The position numbers and the translations under genes are program-made. From Ulota crispa (Eukaryota > Streptophyta > Bryopsida > Orthotrichales > Orthotrichaceae), in assembly GCA_963920765.1 (NCBI GenBank), contig OY987244.1:27570358-27634357 (forward strand): a stretch of DNA of 64,000 nucleotides, given 5' to 3'. Each line of letters opens with the position of its first letter. Positions within the stretch are counted from its first letter, which is position 1. Of the stretch, positions 36,507-49,607 are shown one piece after another. The notes under the pieces were generated by a model. It was not told where the DNA came from. It made no database searches and saw nothing but the letters and a program-made list of their open reading frames with translations.

Positions 36507-37376
36507 GGTATTCCTCCCTCATGTTACGAAAACCTTAGATTCATTGTTTTATGATACCTTGGAGAAAAAAGCCAATGTACCATTAGTCTTGAGCCCAGAA
36601 ATTGTCAGCACTGGGATGCATTAGAGTGGGAGTTTCAGATTTTTAGGAGATCCAGTTTTGTGACGACATCATTTGAGTCATAGTTTGTAATATTTTTTTT
36701 TCTACTTTTGAGATGTATTCTTGCCCGTATTTCCATCCTGCAAATTTCGAACTTCTTTCGCAAGGCGTGAGCCCTGCTTTTTTCCCGTAATTTTCGAGTT
36801 TTGCTTTTGAGTTTAAGCTTTGTACTCGGTTGTTACCGCTGTTTGCGTCCCTTTTTGTGTTTTAGGGTTTTTTGTATGTTGGTTACGTGTACGTGGAAGT
36901 TCGTTTCGGTATGTAAGGCGTGGTTTGTGCAGCCATTGAAATGCAAATGGTGCACGGGCATTTTTTATGTTGTAATAACCGTCATCACAAGTACCTGGAA
37001 CAGCAAGCCTCGAACATGTCTTTGGTCTCTGCTTTTTTATCATACAAATTTTGGGGTCATGTCTAAAAGTCCCCATCAAACTATCTGGGGAAAGCTTGGA
37101 CATGTCCTGCTGTCAATTTATTCCAGAGACCGCACCTACAAATCCCTCAGTTTGTGCGTGGTGACAACAGAATAATTAGGTCTTTTTTCCCACGCAGTTT
37201 TTGTGTGTTTGTTCCATTATCGGGGTTTGTATGGATGGCTTTTGTAATTGCTCATTTGCTTACTTCGTGTTTGAACCATGTTGTCAGGTTATCCTGTGTT
37301 GTTTTCAATCTACAGCGGAATTTTGACCCTGCATAATTTCTACATTTTTTCTCTGAATAATTCCAAGGGGAAGTTA
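36507..37376 (+). other. 3' flank of the FkbM-type gene
   Basis: This should contain the 3' UTR. Several short open frames occur but none resembles a protein. Confidence 0.4.
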
Positions 37377-37763
37377 ACACGTTACACGACCCAACTTGAT
37401 ATCTTCCTGCACGTGGAGAGTGGGCATAAAATATTGTACTGCTGGTTATAAACACAATCTATAAATACTACACACACTATTGATTGTGGAGAAGCTTACC
37501 TAGAGGAAGTTTGAGTAGGTATTCTGCTCGAATTTATTGAAATGCAAACACGTTACACGACCCAACTTGATATCTTCCTGCACGTGGAGAGTGGGCATAA
37601 AATATCGTACTACTGGTTATAAACCTAATCTATAAATACTACACACACTATTGATTGTGGAGAAGCTTACCTAGAGGAAGTTTGAGTAGGTATTCCTGCT
37701 CGAATTTATTGAAATAGAGGAAGTTTGAGTAGGTATTCTGCTCGAATTTATTGAAATGCAAAC
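37377..37763. repeat. 171-bp tandem repeat, two full units and a partial third
   Basis: Units start at 37377 and 37548 with ACACGTTACACGACCCAACT and are nearly identical. A third, 48-bp copy of the unit end (AGAGGAAGTTTGAGTAGGTA) starts at 37716. Confidence 0.95.
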
Positions 37764-40628
37764 CAGTGCTAAGGTAGGAGGCTCATATTGCGTGCGGTCA
37801 TTTTGAACCTCCCATGTAGACTCCATCAAAATGAATATGAGGTGGTTCTAAAATCATCCACTTACAATTATTGAATGTATGAGAGAAAAGTTGTAAGAGC
37901 CAATTATCCTCCTTGATTCCCCAAATCTCTTCACAATTTGCAAGTGAACAGTTTTTGAAAGGTCTAGGTTCATAAATAGAGACCTATGACACATGCCTTT
38001 GAAAATTCACAAGTAGCTCAAAAATGCTTCAAAAAATATAAAATGACTTGTGTTACATTCCGCATCTCTTTCTCTTTGTCTGAAAAATGATCTAAAAATC
38101 CTCCCATCCACAAAAGACCCTGAAAAAGGGGGATGAGCCCTTAGATGGTCGGTTTGCGGCCCTCCTACCTTACATGGACAGAACCTCTCAGAGCTGTAGC
38201 TGCCTTCTACAGTGGTGCTTGGAGAAGGTCAATGCTTTGGGAGAGAAAAAACTATTGATCATATCCAAGCATTGACTTTAATGAAATACTCCATTCAACT
38301 AACTTACACTAAATATTGTATTTAGGTTGCCTTCACAATTAGGTTGTCTTACTTTGGTGGTAAGTTACCTTATGACTCATCACTTGTCCACTTGAAGGCA
38401 CATGTAAGTCTTTAAATATTCCTTTTGTCCCTCTAAAAACGTCCAAATGAGTCACATTTCTTGTAGGGCTAAAAAGTTTCTTTTTGCTAATTTCAAAAGC
38501 TAAGGAAGTGTTTGCCATGTTCAATGATCTTGTGGGGGCAAGCTAAGCCATTAGAGAGCATTCCTCTACTAGCAAGCTTGGCCTTGCCCATATGAGGTAC
38601 CATTGTGGCTACTAATCTTTCAATTGTCAATAATGAGGATTTGGCACCATGCAAAAATATGGCACTTTTTGCATGGAATTTGGGTGCTTAAAGGGCGATA
38701 TCAAAACTATAGATTTTGTATAAATTTGGTAGATGGTGTATTGATTCAAAAATGCATGTATCCCTAACACAAAGACTAAAAATATGGTCAATCCTTTGCA
38801 AGGAAGCTTTTTAGATGCTTTTAGGGAGACAGAGGGAGTACTTGGATTTTACATGGTTTACAGCTTGGAAACCACTAGTTTGTATATCCACAACTTCATT
38901 GTTGTTGCCAAACACTTCAGAAATTGTTTGTTATAGTAATTATTGGTGAAAATTATTGTAGCAACAATAAATATTTTTTAGTGTAAAATGTTGAGAAATT
39001 AGTGTGGGGCAACCTAAACGCAATATTGCATAGAAAACAGAAAAGAGAGTGGGGACCTTGACACCATCCAAATTTTTTCTCTTACAAAGTTGACCTTATC
39101 CAAACATCATTGTAATCTTGTCATATCAATAGTTCGTCTGGTCACAAATCACGTTGCCTTTGTTGTCAAACATAACAAAATTTATTGACATAAGGATAAT
39201 TATAAATTGGGGGTAGTTGCACCTTCTTCACCCTATTCTCAATCTTCAAAGATTGAGGATTGGTACTTTCTCCTTGATTTGCAAAGGCTCCATTTTTTGA
39301 AAACTGAGAAGCTATTTTTTTCTTCATCTCCAAAGGAGAAGAATGGGCATGAAGAAAGTTTAACACATGAAGTTTTTACCGATACATGTCTCTTTTTCAT
39401 CTTGTTCTTTTTGTTTTCACCCTCCTTGTATTTGGAGGCTATGATTGAGTGTGTGAATGCAACTTGCTTTCTTATTGCATCACCATTTTCCAAGTAAATT
39501 CATTCTCCATTCTCTAATGTTGACTCCTATTTCCAAAATTTCTCATTAGTCATAGAAATATCATTCACAGAAAAGCTGTGACTACCCCTATTGAACACTG
39601 GTTTTCCAGTGCAAACAACGCATGCTGATGGTCTCACGACTGCAACCTTACTCTTTGTTCTTTGCTATTGGATTCGCTAGATCCAGGTTACATAAGAGAA
39701 TTTGGAACGAGTGAATGATACAACGGTCCTGAGCATCACATCCAATGTCAACTTGGCATTTGCCCTTTGGTGAAATGCTTTTTTGAGGGTTGTAGGGCCA
39801 CATTCCTTGATCCCTCATTGGTGGTTATATTAGTGTCGTGACCCTTGATGGATGATTGATTGATGGATGAACTAATTCATAATAAATTGTGAATTAGTAA
39901 TTAAACCACCGATGATGGATGAAAATCTGATGAATGAATTGAAGTTAGACAACTCCACTTGGATGACAAGGGTACTACATTTGAGGACAAGGGTACAAAA
40001 TGTACCTTTGAGGACAAGTGTATGGAATGCACATTTGATGACAAGTGTACGGGATGTCCAATTTGAGAACAAAGGCATAGTATGTACACTTGATGACAAG
40101 ACAAAGAGTGGAACTTAGAGCCAGACAACTCCAAGTAAAAGATGAGATTTTATATGAGTTACATTTAGAATATTTCTAAATGTAACTAAGACTTTTACTT
40201 TAACAACTAGTTGGGGATGAATATTAAAGATAGCGAGCTAGAAATAGTTAAAGTAATTCTATTTTTATGAAAAGACAGATAGTATAAGATGGGGCTTGGA
40301 GGGTGATTGATTGGGAATTAATCTCTCTCTAAGGTTGGGTGGTTGAGCCCCTTGTGATTTTTATAGTTTATTGTTTTATTTGAGTACTAGTTTACGTATC
40401 CGTTGTACCAATGGAGGAAATAGAAAATGTAAAAGGTGCAACAATAGAAAACGTAAAAGGTGCAACTTGTTAAATAAAAAAAATGTAAAAGGCGCAACTT
40501 ACATGCATGGAATGCAACTCATAGTTGCACTCAAACTCTTGACTTTTCATCCAAAACAACCCATGGGATTCTTTAATAGATATAGATTTGGATGATTTAA
40601 ATTACGGACCATGGGAGGTACGTAACAA
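37764..40628. other. Gene-free region with dispersed repeats
   Basis: The stretch 39230-39520 is an inverted copy of the PBD intron 2 repeat (10081-10470). A run of imperfect repeats near 39960-40095 alternates GATGACAAG and GAGGACAAG motifs. Short repeats GTAAAAGGTGCAAC lie near 40427-40500. I see no gene. Confidence 0.45.
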
Positions 40629-40632
40629 TTAG

Positions 40633-41172
40633 CCCCTAAACACCCAAGGGCACAAGGGTAAAACACAGATGTGTTTGTAAAATAACGTTTTTGTAACTTC
40701 ATTGAAGTTTGCTACAAAAAAGAAAACAAAAATCATGATGTTTAGTAATTATCCATACATTCAAACATCCAAAAAATGTTTTAGATTCTTATTTAATGAA
40801 TTTAGAAGCATTTACCATTTAATATTCATCAAAATTATAAAATTATTTATAGAATTTGAAATTTAGTGTGATTGGTTAAAAACAGACAATTTTTTCTAAA
40901 ATTCAAAAATGCAATCTTTTTGAAGGAGAGAACATGATTAGTTTCCCGAAATAATAAATTTTGTGACACTAGCAAATGTTGAAGTGTTTATCTTTGAAAA
41001 ATTCTCCTTCATGGAGTTTAACTTGGATTGACATGATTCAAGTTGGGATGGAAAGTAAACTTGCTTTCGTATTTGAAATTATTTTTTATTTTAAAAAAAT
41101 TATTTTTTTACATTTTGGGCAGCCCATAAAAAAGGGCAGTGACCAGAAAATGGTTGAAAGGGTGTTTAGGGG
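40633..41172. mobile_element. TTAG-flanked element, family delta, 540 bp
   Basis: Direct TTAG copies at 40629-40632 and 41173-41176 bracket the inverted ends CCCCTAAACACCC. The non-palindromic TTAG on both sides shows that the duplication is four bases. The element at 53192-56102 is the same family with a large insertion. GACCAGAAAATGGTTG lies near the right end. Confidence 0.75.
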
Positions 41173-41176
41173 TTAG

Positions 41177-43269
41177 TAATGGAAATTTGTGAAATGTATA
41201 GGTGGGGTGTAATGATACATACTCAACCCCCAAAGTGCAAAAGTAGGGCAACTACTCCCCACAAAACAAGTCCTCTATGTTGCTATAGCTTCTAAGTCTT
41301 TTATTGAATCATGCGTTGTCTTCCAAAGTGCCGCTTCAATGTGCAGTGTCAAGACCCAATTTTTGCCCTTTGATATTAGCTAGACTTTACCAAATTTTCA
41401 AGCACAATTAGGAGAGTGAAAGCAAAAAGAGTAAAATGAAAAACAAACAAACAATGGTAAAAACATCACTTACAAAGACTTATTCAAACCCACTCTTCTC
41501 TTTTGAAAGTGAAGAAAAAATAATTCTCAATCTTCAAAGTATGGTGCCTTTGCAAGTAAAAAAAAGTGTCACGTCCTCATTCTTTGAAAATTGAGAATGA
41601 GGTGAGGAAGGTGTGAGTACTCCTAATGATTCCATGATGAGCGAGACCTACATTGAAGAAAATCTATAGCTAATTGGTATATAAGTAGCAGGGATCAGAA
41701 CTCAGAAGTCAGGTAGGGATTGAGTGCCATGAAAAGAAAATAAACAATTTCTCCACATCTTGAATACCTTGTCACAAGCTTGGTCTCACATCATAAGCAA
41801 CGTAGAACACTTGAATGTTCTCACAAAAACAGAGGTCAAAAACTTCACAACATGAAGTGTGGCTTTCTTTGCCAATGTCGACGTTCTCTAGCTTGCAAAA
41901 CCACTTACTAACCCTGGAACTCATGAGCTGTAGTCCTCTCAAGGAGGATTACAAATTTGCAAGTAAGGTAGGTAGCTTGAAAAGCGATACTATAAGGGCT
42001 AATCTGTCTTTTCAGGGGCATTATGAGACAAGAAGATTTTTGTCTGATTTGTAGACAAAGAGAAATGGATGCCAAATGTAACACAAATTTTTCATATTTT
42101 TTGAAGCATTGATGAATAGTTGATGAATTTTCAAAGTTTTTATTAGTATGAACCTATTAGTGATTCTAACCTTAGGATTTTAATCTTTGATTCTATCTAG
42201 AAGCATTCACTAAAATAAAGGTTTAGTCATACTTAGAAATAGTATTTGAAATATGAATTCATATCTTATTCTATCTTTATCTTCTATTTGAAATTATATA
42301 ATTATATATTCTTACACCTTATTTATGTTTAGGGGTTGTCTAATTCCAATAAGCTTCCACTGAAATATAATTAAAAATTGTTTAATTCCAATGCATAAAT
42401 CCATCATTTGTAAATATCCATCTTCATGCACTTGACTGCACTTGTCATCTAAGTAAAGTTGTTCAACTCCACTGAACAAATTTGCCATCTAAAATATTTA
42501 TTTTCAAGTCCGTTTTTGCTTATTTAATAATCCACATTTCATTGTGAATTAGTTCATTTGTTGATGGTTGTGACTTCTAACAAAGGCTATGATACAATCA
42601 TCAACAATTATATCACCTATCAATGCATTCATCCAAGAAAGGTTGTAATAAGGGTCACAATACTCCCTTTACAATGCAATGGTTCACTTATTTCTTACTT
42701 ACTCACAAAAAAGTAATTGGCAAAACATTTCTTAGCGAATGTGAAAAGAGGCTTTACCAACATTGGTGGTTTCCAAAGCCATCCCAAGACAAATCGTCCC
42801 AAGACAAGCCATCCTAAGATTTTAGTCAAACTAATCTTTACATAGAAATTTCTTTTTTCTCTTGTTCTAATATGGGAGAAGTTGGAGAAAGGCATCAGTC
42901 AAAGACTATCTATACAATATGTTACTTTCTTCTTTTTTTTTTGACATCTGGAGTGATTGAGTAAAAAATATTCAGATGTCAAATCTCAACTTGATTGACC
43001 AAATGACTTTCCAATTCAAGATTACAGATCATACGATAAACATTGTCACCCATGAAATCCAAAGTCTTGTCTCTACTGGCATACTTGCACAGGCCAAAAC
43101 TCAAAAAGACCCGTAAGAACACCTCCACCCTTACTTGCTAACATCCTTGAGTATTGGCCCCAGCTTCATTTGGCTTTCAAATGGGGCTTTAGCAAGAACT
43201 CGTCAAACGGGGAAATTTGGCAAGCCTCGCCAAACTTCGTCTCTAAGTCACCCAACACCATTGTTGTTT
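41177..43269. other. Gene-free AT-rich region
   Basis: Apart from a diverged copy of the 10081-10470 repeat near 41400-41600, nothing recognisable was found. Confidence 0.4.
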
Positions 43270-43755
43270 TCAATTTTCAACGTGTTCAATTGTTACTTTT
43301 ATTCTTGTAAGTAGGTCTTTTTTTGTAAGGTGGCTTGTGAACATTGCGATAGCACGGACAAGTTGGTTTGCTCTTTGTGCTTCTTCAACCATTGCTTTGT
43401 TGAAGTGGAGAAGGTTTTGAATGAAACAAAATAAGCCATCCCACCAACATCCCTTGGCGAGAGTACTTAACAATGAAGGTTGGCTCTCGTGCCTAGTGCC
43501 ACTGACATCAAAGAATTGATCACACTTCAAATCTCCTTTGCATGTTTCATGTGGCAAGGAGGAAGGGTGGAGATGCTCTATCTCAATAAGAGATTTTCTA
43601 TTGGTGCATTTATGCATGTATTGTGTTTCTTGTTTTTGAAGAACGTGAATTTCAACCATTCTAACGTATGCAAGGATGCGTGTTTCTAGCAGACATAAAG
43701 AGCAGCAAATGACCCTTCCGCAGCAAGTGGAAAATCCTTCATAATCAAGTATCAC
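43270..43755 (-). other. Unrecognised 161-codon open frame, possibly a decayed transposase piece
   Basis: This is the longest unexplained frame outside the genes. The segment with KGCWWDGLFCFIQNLLHFNK followed by EAQRANQLVRAI is faintly reminiscent of the DUF659 part of plant hAT transposases, but the match is too weak to name. Splice signals and neighbouring exons were not found. It may simply be chance. Confidence 0.2.
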
Positions 43756-44453
43756 TTTTGTAAGAATTTCTCAAGCAGTTTTCAAGTGGAACGGTGTCAG
43801 CTACCAAAAACTACAACATAAACGCATTTCTAGAGCTAGTGATCTCACATTCTAGAATATCATGAAGGGCACACTCCATGCAAACAAGTATACCCACATG
43901 AGTTGTTATTAACAAGGACTTCAAAACGGCATCGGAGCACATTTCTCAATCGAGGAAAGCTCTCATAAATCAAATTTTATAGCCATTGCTCAATGAACTA
44001 CTCTCCATACAAATAAACAATGACACCTCATTCCATAGGGTCAAAAAGGACAAAGTCACTTGAAAGTTAACATCTGACAAGAAGGAAAATAGTGTTCCTA
44101 TGTGTAAATTACAACTCACAAAAATAACTGTCTAAAAGCAAGGCAGAGCCCACTCCCCTTGTAATGCCCAGAGGAACCTTTATATCACAAGAGGGAGAAA
44201 AGAGATGAGCACGGCAACATTATTTGTTTAGAAAATCAGCAATGCTCATAAACTGGAGAAAACGAATTTGCTACAACCTACATTGATCGCCAAAAATTAT
44301 ACTTGCAGCCTCCAAGCAAGCAAGCAAGCACCAACAATCCTTCCTATTACACGTCATCCAAGCTCTTCTAGCCTTTCGCATTCTCACGGAATCGGAGACA
44401 GACAACGGAGGATGGCTATATGCAACCGTGCTAGAGTCTTCAGGAATTGCTGC

Positions 44454-47435
44454 TCATAGGCCGAATCTCTTGAACATGTACTTGAAAACCTCCTCGCCAG
44501 ATACGAGCTCTTGCGCCACGAATGCCGCAATGGCAATCATTACCAACCGCCCATTGTTCAATTCTTTGGTTTGCATCTCTTTGCGCCCTGCTTTGTCGCT
44601 CAACAGTGGTCCCAGCAAGTTGAATCCCAGGTTACTCGGCTCATAGTTGTTACACAGCATGTTGAAGTCTTCTTACCGCAGCGTTGCTCACCCCAGCCCC
44701 ATTCGATACGTCTCTAACAGCCCAATTACTAGCAGCAGCGGCGTTCAAAATAGGACGCCGCGTGCCTCTACTTGTTAGAAGTGGTAGATAGTCAGTCCCT
44801 TGATCTGCCCGTCGAAGTTATAAAATAACGCGTAGTCCTGCAACTGCTCCTGCACGATGAACTTCAACGACGCCAACATGGCCACGCGGCTGTGCGTGAT
44901 CTTTGACTTGCGCCACTGGTTGAGCTCCATGATGGGCCGCAAGCTAGACGCCGTGCGCGCCAGCAGGCTCGCTAAGTCAAAGATATTGAAAAAAGGCGTG
45001 CTCACTCCGGGCATGGAATTTGCATCTGTAATTCCTACATCATGATCATATATATTCCAAGCAAAGCATGGAGTTTTATGCAATTGCCGATAGTACTGGC
45101 ATTAAAAAATCCGGGCTGAAACAGCACTTATATTCAAGCACGTTGACAGGCACCACATCGTGATTTGGCGTGCTGTTAGGTTGAAAAGAATGCTCCTTGA
45201 GAACACGCAGGGTGTCTTGTTGCGATTGTGTATTGCTGACCAAGAATCGTTGTTGGTTTTGATCTTCACTCTTCAAATCTTTGGTTTTCAGTCTTCTGTT
45301 GGCTTATCTTATGGCTGGCTTTAGGGGTATAAGGGTCAAGGTAGGGATCAAAGCCCACTGGATACGGGACGGATAGATTAGGATAGTAGACACGAGCTGC
45401 TGTCCATATGACAAGATCCTAAAATCAAATTTACGATTTGCTGGAAAAAACTCTAGATTCTAAGAACAAAGTAAGTCTTGACTATGAGGGTGATCAATCC
45501 CACTTTGTTATTACAACAATAAATGGGATTAAATTCAATTTAATCCAACTGCCCGCAACAAAGTTTATAAAATAGAATGGAAAGGAATTGACAAACGAGC
45601 TTCTAAAATCGGCAAGGAATAACAAAGCCATATCCCACATATACATAAAAAATAAACTTAAAACATTCCTCTTGAAATCTTCATATCTTCAAATCTTCAA
45701 GTCTTCATATTTTAATAAAAACAATGAGGAAAATCACAAATAACAAGTTTTAGAAAAACTGCAGCCTTCTATCTATTACCACAAATGGCTCAAAGATCCA
45801 AATGCTAAATGTAATAGCATTTTGAAAAGTTCTTTTAATCCTTTAACATTTTTTCAAATTTCAACTCAATCTAAACTATTATCCAAAAGTTATACGGGTT
45901 CAAAATAGAGGCTCTTTTTCCTCTTTGCAAATTAAACACTACCTTTATAAACCTCTATAACTGTTATACATATCATCCATAGAAATACAATATCAATTTG
46001 AAAATATAATATCATTGGTTACAACCCATAAAAATTTTATTTCAAAATAAAATTTTGTCCAAAAGTTTTAGTCAATCAAGGTGTAGGTCTCAATTTTTTA
46101 AAGAGCATCCAAACCCCATCTTCTACACATTATAACTTCTTCAGTAAGAATCCAAATGAAAAGATTAAAAACAATTTGAAAAGCTATGACAAAAAGCTAT
46201 CACTTCTAAAAATTTCAAAAAAAAAAATTCATAATGTCCAAAAGTTGTAGCTCTTCAAAATTTTAGCCTTCTCCCAACAAAATGGCAGCCACCTCTAATC
46301 CTTCACACCTCTATAACTTTCTCCTCTAAGCTCTAAATCTCAAATCTAAAAATTTTCTAAAAAGCTAAGACTAAAATAAACACTTCTTCCAAATATTGTT
46401 GCTAAATAATATATGAATCATAAACTATGATTTGTAAAAGTCTTAGCCTTTCTTTATAGTTTAGTTTTTTAACTCCAAACTTTAAATACTCATATTTTTT
46501 GCATCACATCTCTAAATCAAACTTGCAAATTTATTTTGAAAAACTAATCACACAAAAAACAACTCTTTCAAATTTCAATTCAAAATCATATATACACAAA
46601 AAATTCTCACACCTCAAAGTTTTAGGATTTTTTCTCTTTTCCAACCAACACTCATACACTAACTTCCAACATACTAATGAATATCTCATTCTTAATTTTG
46701 ACCCTATCTAAAACAGGGGAGGTGGGGCACATCAGCCCATGTTCCTCTCCATCCTCATTCCAATATAGATGCCAAACCCTTTTTCCTTTCACATTTTTTT
46801 CATTCACTTTTAAATCCTTAGTATTTTTGTTCAAACAAAGGCAAAATATATGAACCTTCCAAAATATCTAAATAAACATATAAAAAATAATAATTACAAG
46901 ATAAATTCCATCGTAAAGTAGTCATGTACCCTTGCAAACATTTAACAACGTCAAACGCTTGTTTTCAGTCGCCAAGTCGTGAACTTAGTTGGCTGGAGAA
47001 GCGATTGTCTTTGGCCGTCCGCCGGTCCGGGTTTAAACTCTATTGAACTTGTCAAACAGTGATGGCGGCTCACAGCTTGGCAGCTAGTGAGACAAGAAAT
47101 TGATCTAGCCAACCCGCTACCTACCCCACTGAGCTGCATATGTGACAAGAAGGCGCAGCGCACTCGAATCTATGGCTGTTACGCTATCACCAAACCATGG
47201 TTATCATCACGACTACTCCTTATGCCTTGACTGTTGATTTATTGAAATCAACACAAATATAAAGAAATAATGAGTATCTATATGATGCATAGATCTCCAT
47301 CAGGACAGCGTCAGCATCATCGGGCCCCAATGTTACGCAAATGCGCTAAGCACCCGCGCGCCTAGCTATCAAGAAGGCAGCCGTGAAGAGTTTGCCATCC
47401 AAGATGCAATTCAAAGAGGACATAACCGTAGCCAT
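44454..47435 (-). pseudogene. LHCSR: LHCSR pseudogene, copy 1, split by a solo LTR
   Basis: On the minus strand a start (ATG at 47435, MATVMSSLNC) leads into a transit-peptide exon that has TAG at 47346-47348 and then breaks off into an LTR. The end of exon 1 resumes near 45180, followed by a short intron and exon 2 from about 45020. There ELNQWRKSKITHSRVAMLAS and the C-terminal [18 protein letters not shown] are clear LHCSR text, ending KRFGL and stop at 44454. Exon 2 stays in one frame but has stops after IYHF (TAA, 44775-44777) and three more within the next 100 bp, two of them at tryptophan positions. LHCSR proteins are thylakoid antenna proteins that quench excess light energy. This copy cannot make one. 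Confidence 0.85.
45190..47345 (-). mobile_element. Solo LTR of the Ty3 element family, inserted in the LHCSR pseudogene
   Basis: Read on the minus strand this matches the LTR that starts the retrotransposon at about 56690, including CTTTATATTTGTGTTGATTT, the tRNA-like block and AAGTGGGATTGATCACCC. No internal region is present, so it is a solo LTR or LTR remnant. The ends are approximate and no clean target duplication was found. About 35 bp of LHCSR exon seem to be missing at the site. Confidence 0.7.
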
Positions 47436-48604
47436 TGCCAAAATTTTGTCTTCCAAACTAGCAACCAAGCGGAAACTCATGCAAAAGTACAGAAGCTCTA
47501 TCAGTTCACAAGAGATTTGCATGGTTAGGCCATCTTATATCGATGCAAAGGCGACCAACAATAGTTTCCGTTATAATTTGTATAGGGATTGCAAAATAGT
47601 AAGTGCCAAAGTATCTGAATTACTGCAATAAAATTTAGTTGTAGACCTCAAATTGATTGGAGACCTGATCGCCGCAATTTGGACTGTTTAATGGAAGTCA
47701 TTGTAAGGACAAAAATTGGTCGTTGCGGAACTGTGACTTGAGGACTTCCAATTGAAATAGTTGTGTGCGCGAAGAGAATTCTATTATTACGATTGCTTTA
47801 TTGTTGTTCCGCAAGCCGTTTGTGAATTACAATTGGCTGTCTAAGATTCTGGATGGAGTAGCTGACTCGTCTGAACAAGTGGCGGCTTGATTTTTCTCCA
47901 CCTGGCTGCTTCTTGTAGGCGTTCCGATTTTCTGCATGATTGCAAGCCTCTAATTTCATTCTAGGCAGACGCGTTTTCCCATATCAACGGAACCCATATT
48001 CAAATTGATTTGTTGCAATCTTGTTTTGTCTTTGCAATTCAAACTTTAGCGCTTTGCAATCTTTTTCCAAAACTTTGACACAACCAGACTTTGCGCTAGT
48101 TAGCGGGCCTCAAGGCACAACTGAATCAGTTCACGAGTCCCACAATATCGTCTGTCATACTGCCATGTAATTGCTTTTCTTGCAAGGGGCGTGTGCGTCA
48201 TTGTATTGTGAATAACCTGCTATGTTGTGAATAACTTGCTTCATTGGCAGTTGTATGCAGCTCCTTGCTAATTTCATCAAATACACACTTTGGCACGCAC
48301 TTGCATACAATGTCCACATGCTCAATATTATCCAGCTGGGTGGATGTCACTTGTTGAGCTAATGTTCGAGATGGATTTGGATACGACCTTGAAGAATTGT
48401 ACAGATCCAATGAGGAAGCGACTTAGCAACCAAAAACAAAACGAATGTAATAACCATCTAGATTTTGACATGATGCACAGACTCTTCCTAAAATGCATAT
48501 AATCGGCAATTCCATCACTCATTCAATGAGTTCCCCACATTATAATCACCATTTTGTGTGATTACAGGTACATTCAGGGAAGTGATTTCTTTGGTAATGT
48601 AACA
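47436..48604. other. Spacer between the two head-to-head LHCSR pseudogenes
   Basis: This 1.2 kb would hold two divergent promoters. I see no extended inverted similarity beyond the start codons and no further gene. Confidence 0.4.
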
Positions 48605-49475
48605 ATGGCAACAGCTATGTCCTTGTTGAATTGCATCTCGAATGGCAAGCTCTTTGCGACTGCGCCCCAGGCAGCAGCGCCGCGCACTTGCGCATAGCGC
48701 ATCTGTGCGACGATAGAGCTCGAGGAAGTGGCCGCGCCAAATCTCGAGGTAGTGCCTGCCAACGTGGTCGACTGTAAGTGTTGTCCCAGCCCGGATTTGC
48801 TAGTACTAGTGTCAATGATTGCGTAAAACTCCAAGCTTTGCTCGCAATATATATATGATCCTGATGTGGGAACTGCAGATGTAAAGACCATGCCCGGAGT
48901 GAGCATGCCCTTCTCCAACATCTTCGACTCAGCGAGCCTGCTGGCGCGCGCGGCATCCAGCCCGCGACCCATCAAGGAGCTCAATTGGTAGCGCAAGTCG
49001 GAGATCACACACAGCTGCGTGGCCATGCTAGCGTTGTTGGAGTTCATTGTACAGGAGCAGTTGCAAGAGTACGCGTTGTTTTATAAATTCGATGGGCAGA
49101 TGAAGGGACCGGCTATCTACCACTTCTAGCAGGTGGAGGCGCGCGGCGTCGTGTTCTAGACGCCACTATTGCTTGCGATCGGGCTGCTGGAGACGTACCG
49201 AGTGGGGCTCGGGTGGGCAACGCCGCGGTCGAAGGACTTCAACACGCTGTATGACAGCTACGAGCCTGGTAACTTGGGATTCAACCCGCTGGGACTGCTG
49301 CCAAGCGACAAAGCGGGGCGCAAAGAGATGCAGACCAAGGAACTAAACAATGGACGGCTGACGATGATCGCCATTGTAGGGTTTGTGGCTCAGGAGCTGG
49401 TGTCAGGTGAGGAGATCGTTGCTGTCCAAGAGATTTGGCTAGTGAGCAGCAATTCTCTAGGATACCAGCAGCAAT
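48605..49475 (+). pseudogene. LHCSR: LHCSR pseudogene, copy 2
   Basis: Exon 1 (48605-48773, MATAMSLLNCISNGKLF) and exon 2 (from 48879) flank a 105-bp GT-AG intron, so this is a DNA-level duplicate and not a retrocopy. Exon 2 reads through [44 protein letters not shown] and [15 protein letters not shown]. Four in-frame TAG codons (48695, 48989, 49127, 49157) fall where the family has Gln or Trp, and a small deletion shifts the frame near 49415. Two of the stops sit at the same codon positions as stops in copy 1. It cannot give a full antenna protein. Confidence 0.88.
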
Positions 49476-49607
49476 TGCTACAATTGCTAAGCGCGTTTGG
49501 ATCCCATAAGAGAGTGGAGGGCAAGGAGAGCATGCACGCACAACGTGCAGCAGAAGGGATTATCTGGTCTTTGCTGTGAGTGTGCACATGTACAACTTGG
49601 GGCTTAA

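Noticed and set aside
44200..49600. LHCSR copies as functional genes rescued by readthrough or editing
   Set aside because: Several stops, a frameshift and an LTR split are present. Nuclear mRNA editing of this kind is not known in plants, so decay is the simpler reading.
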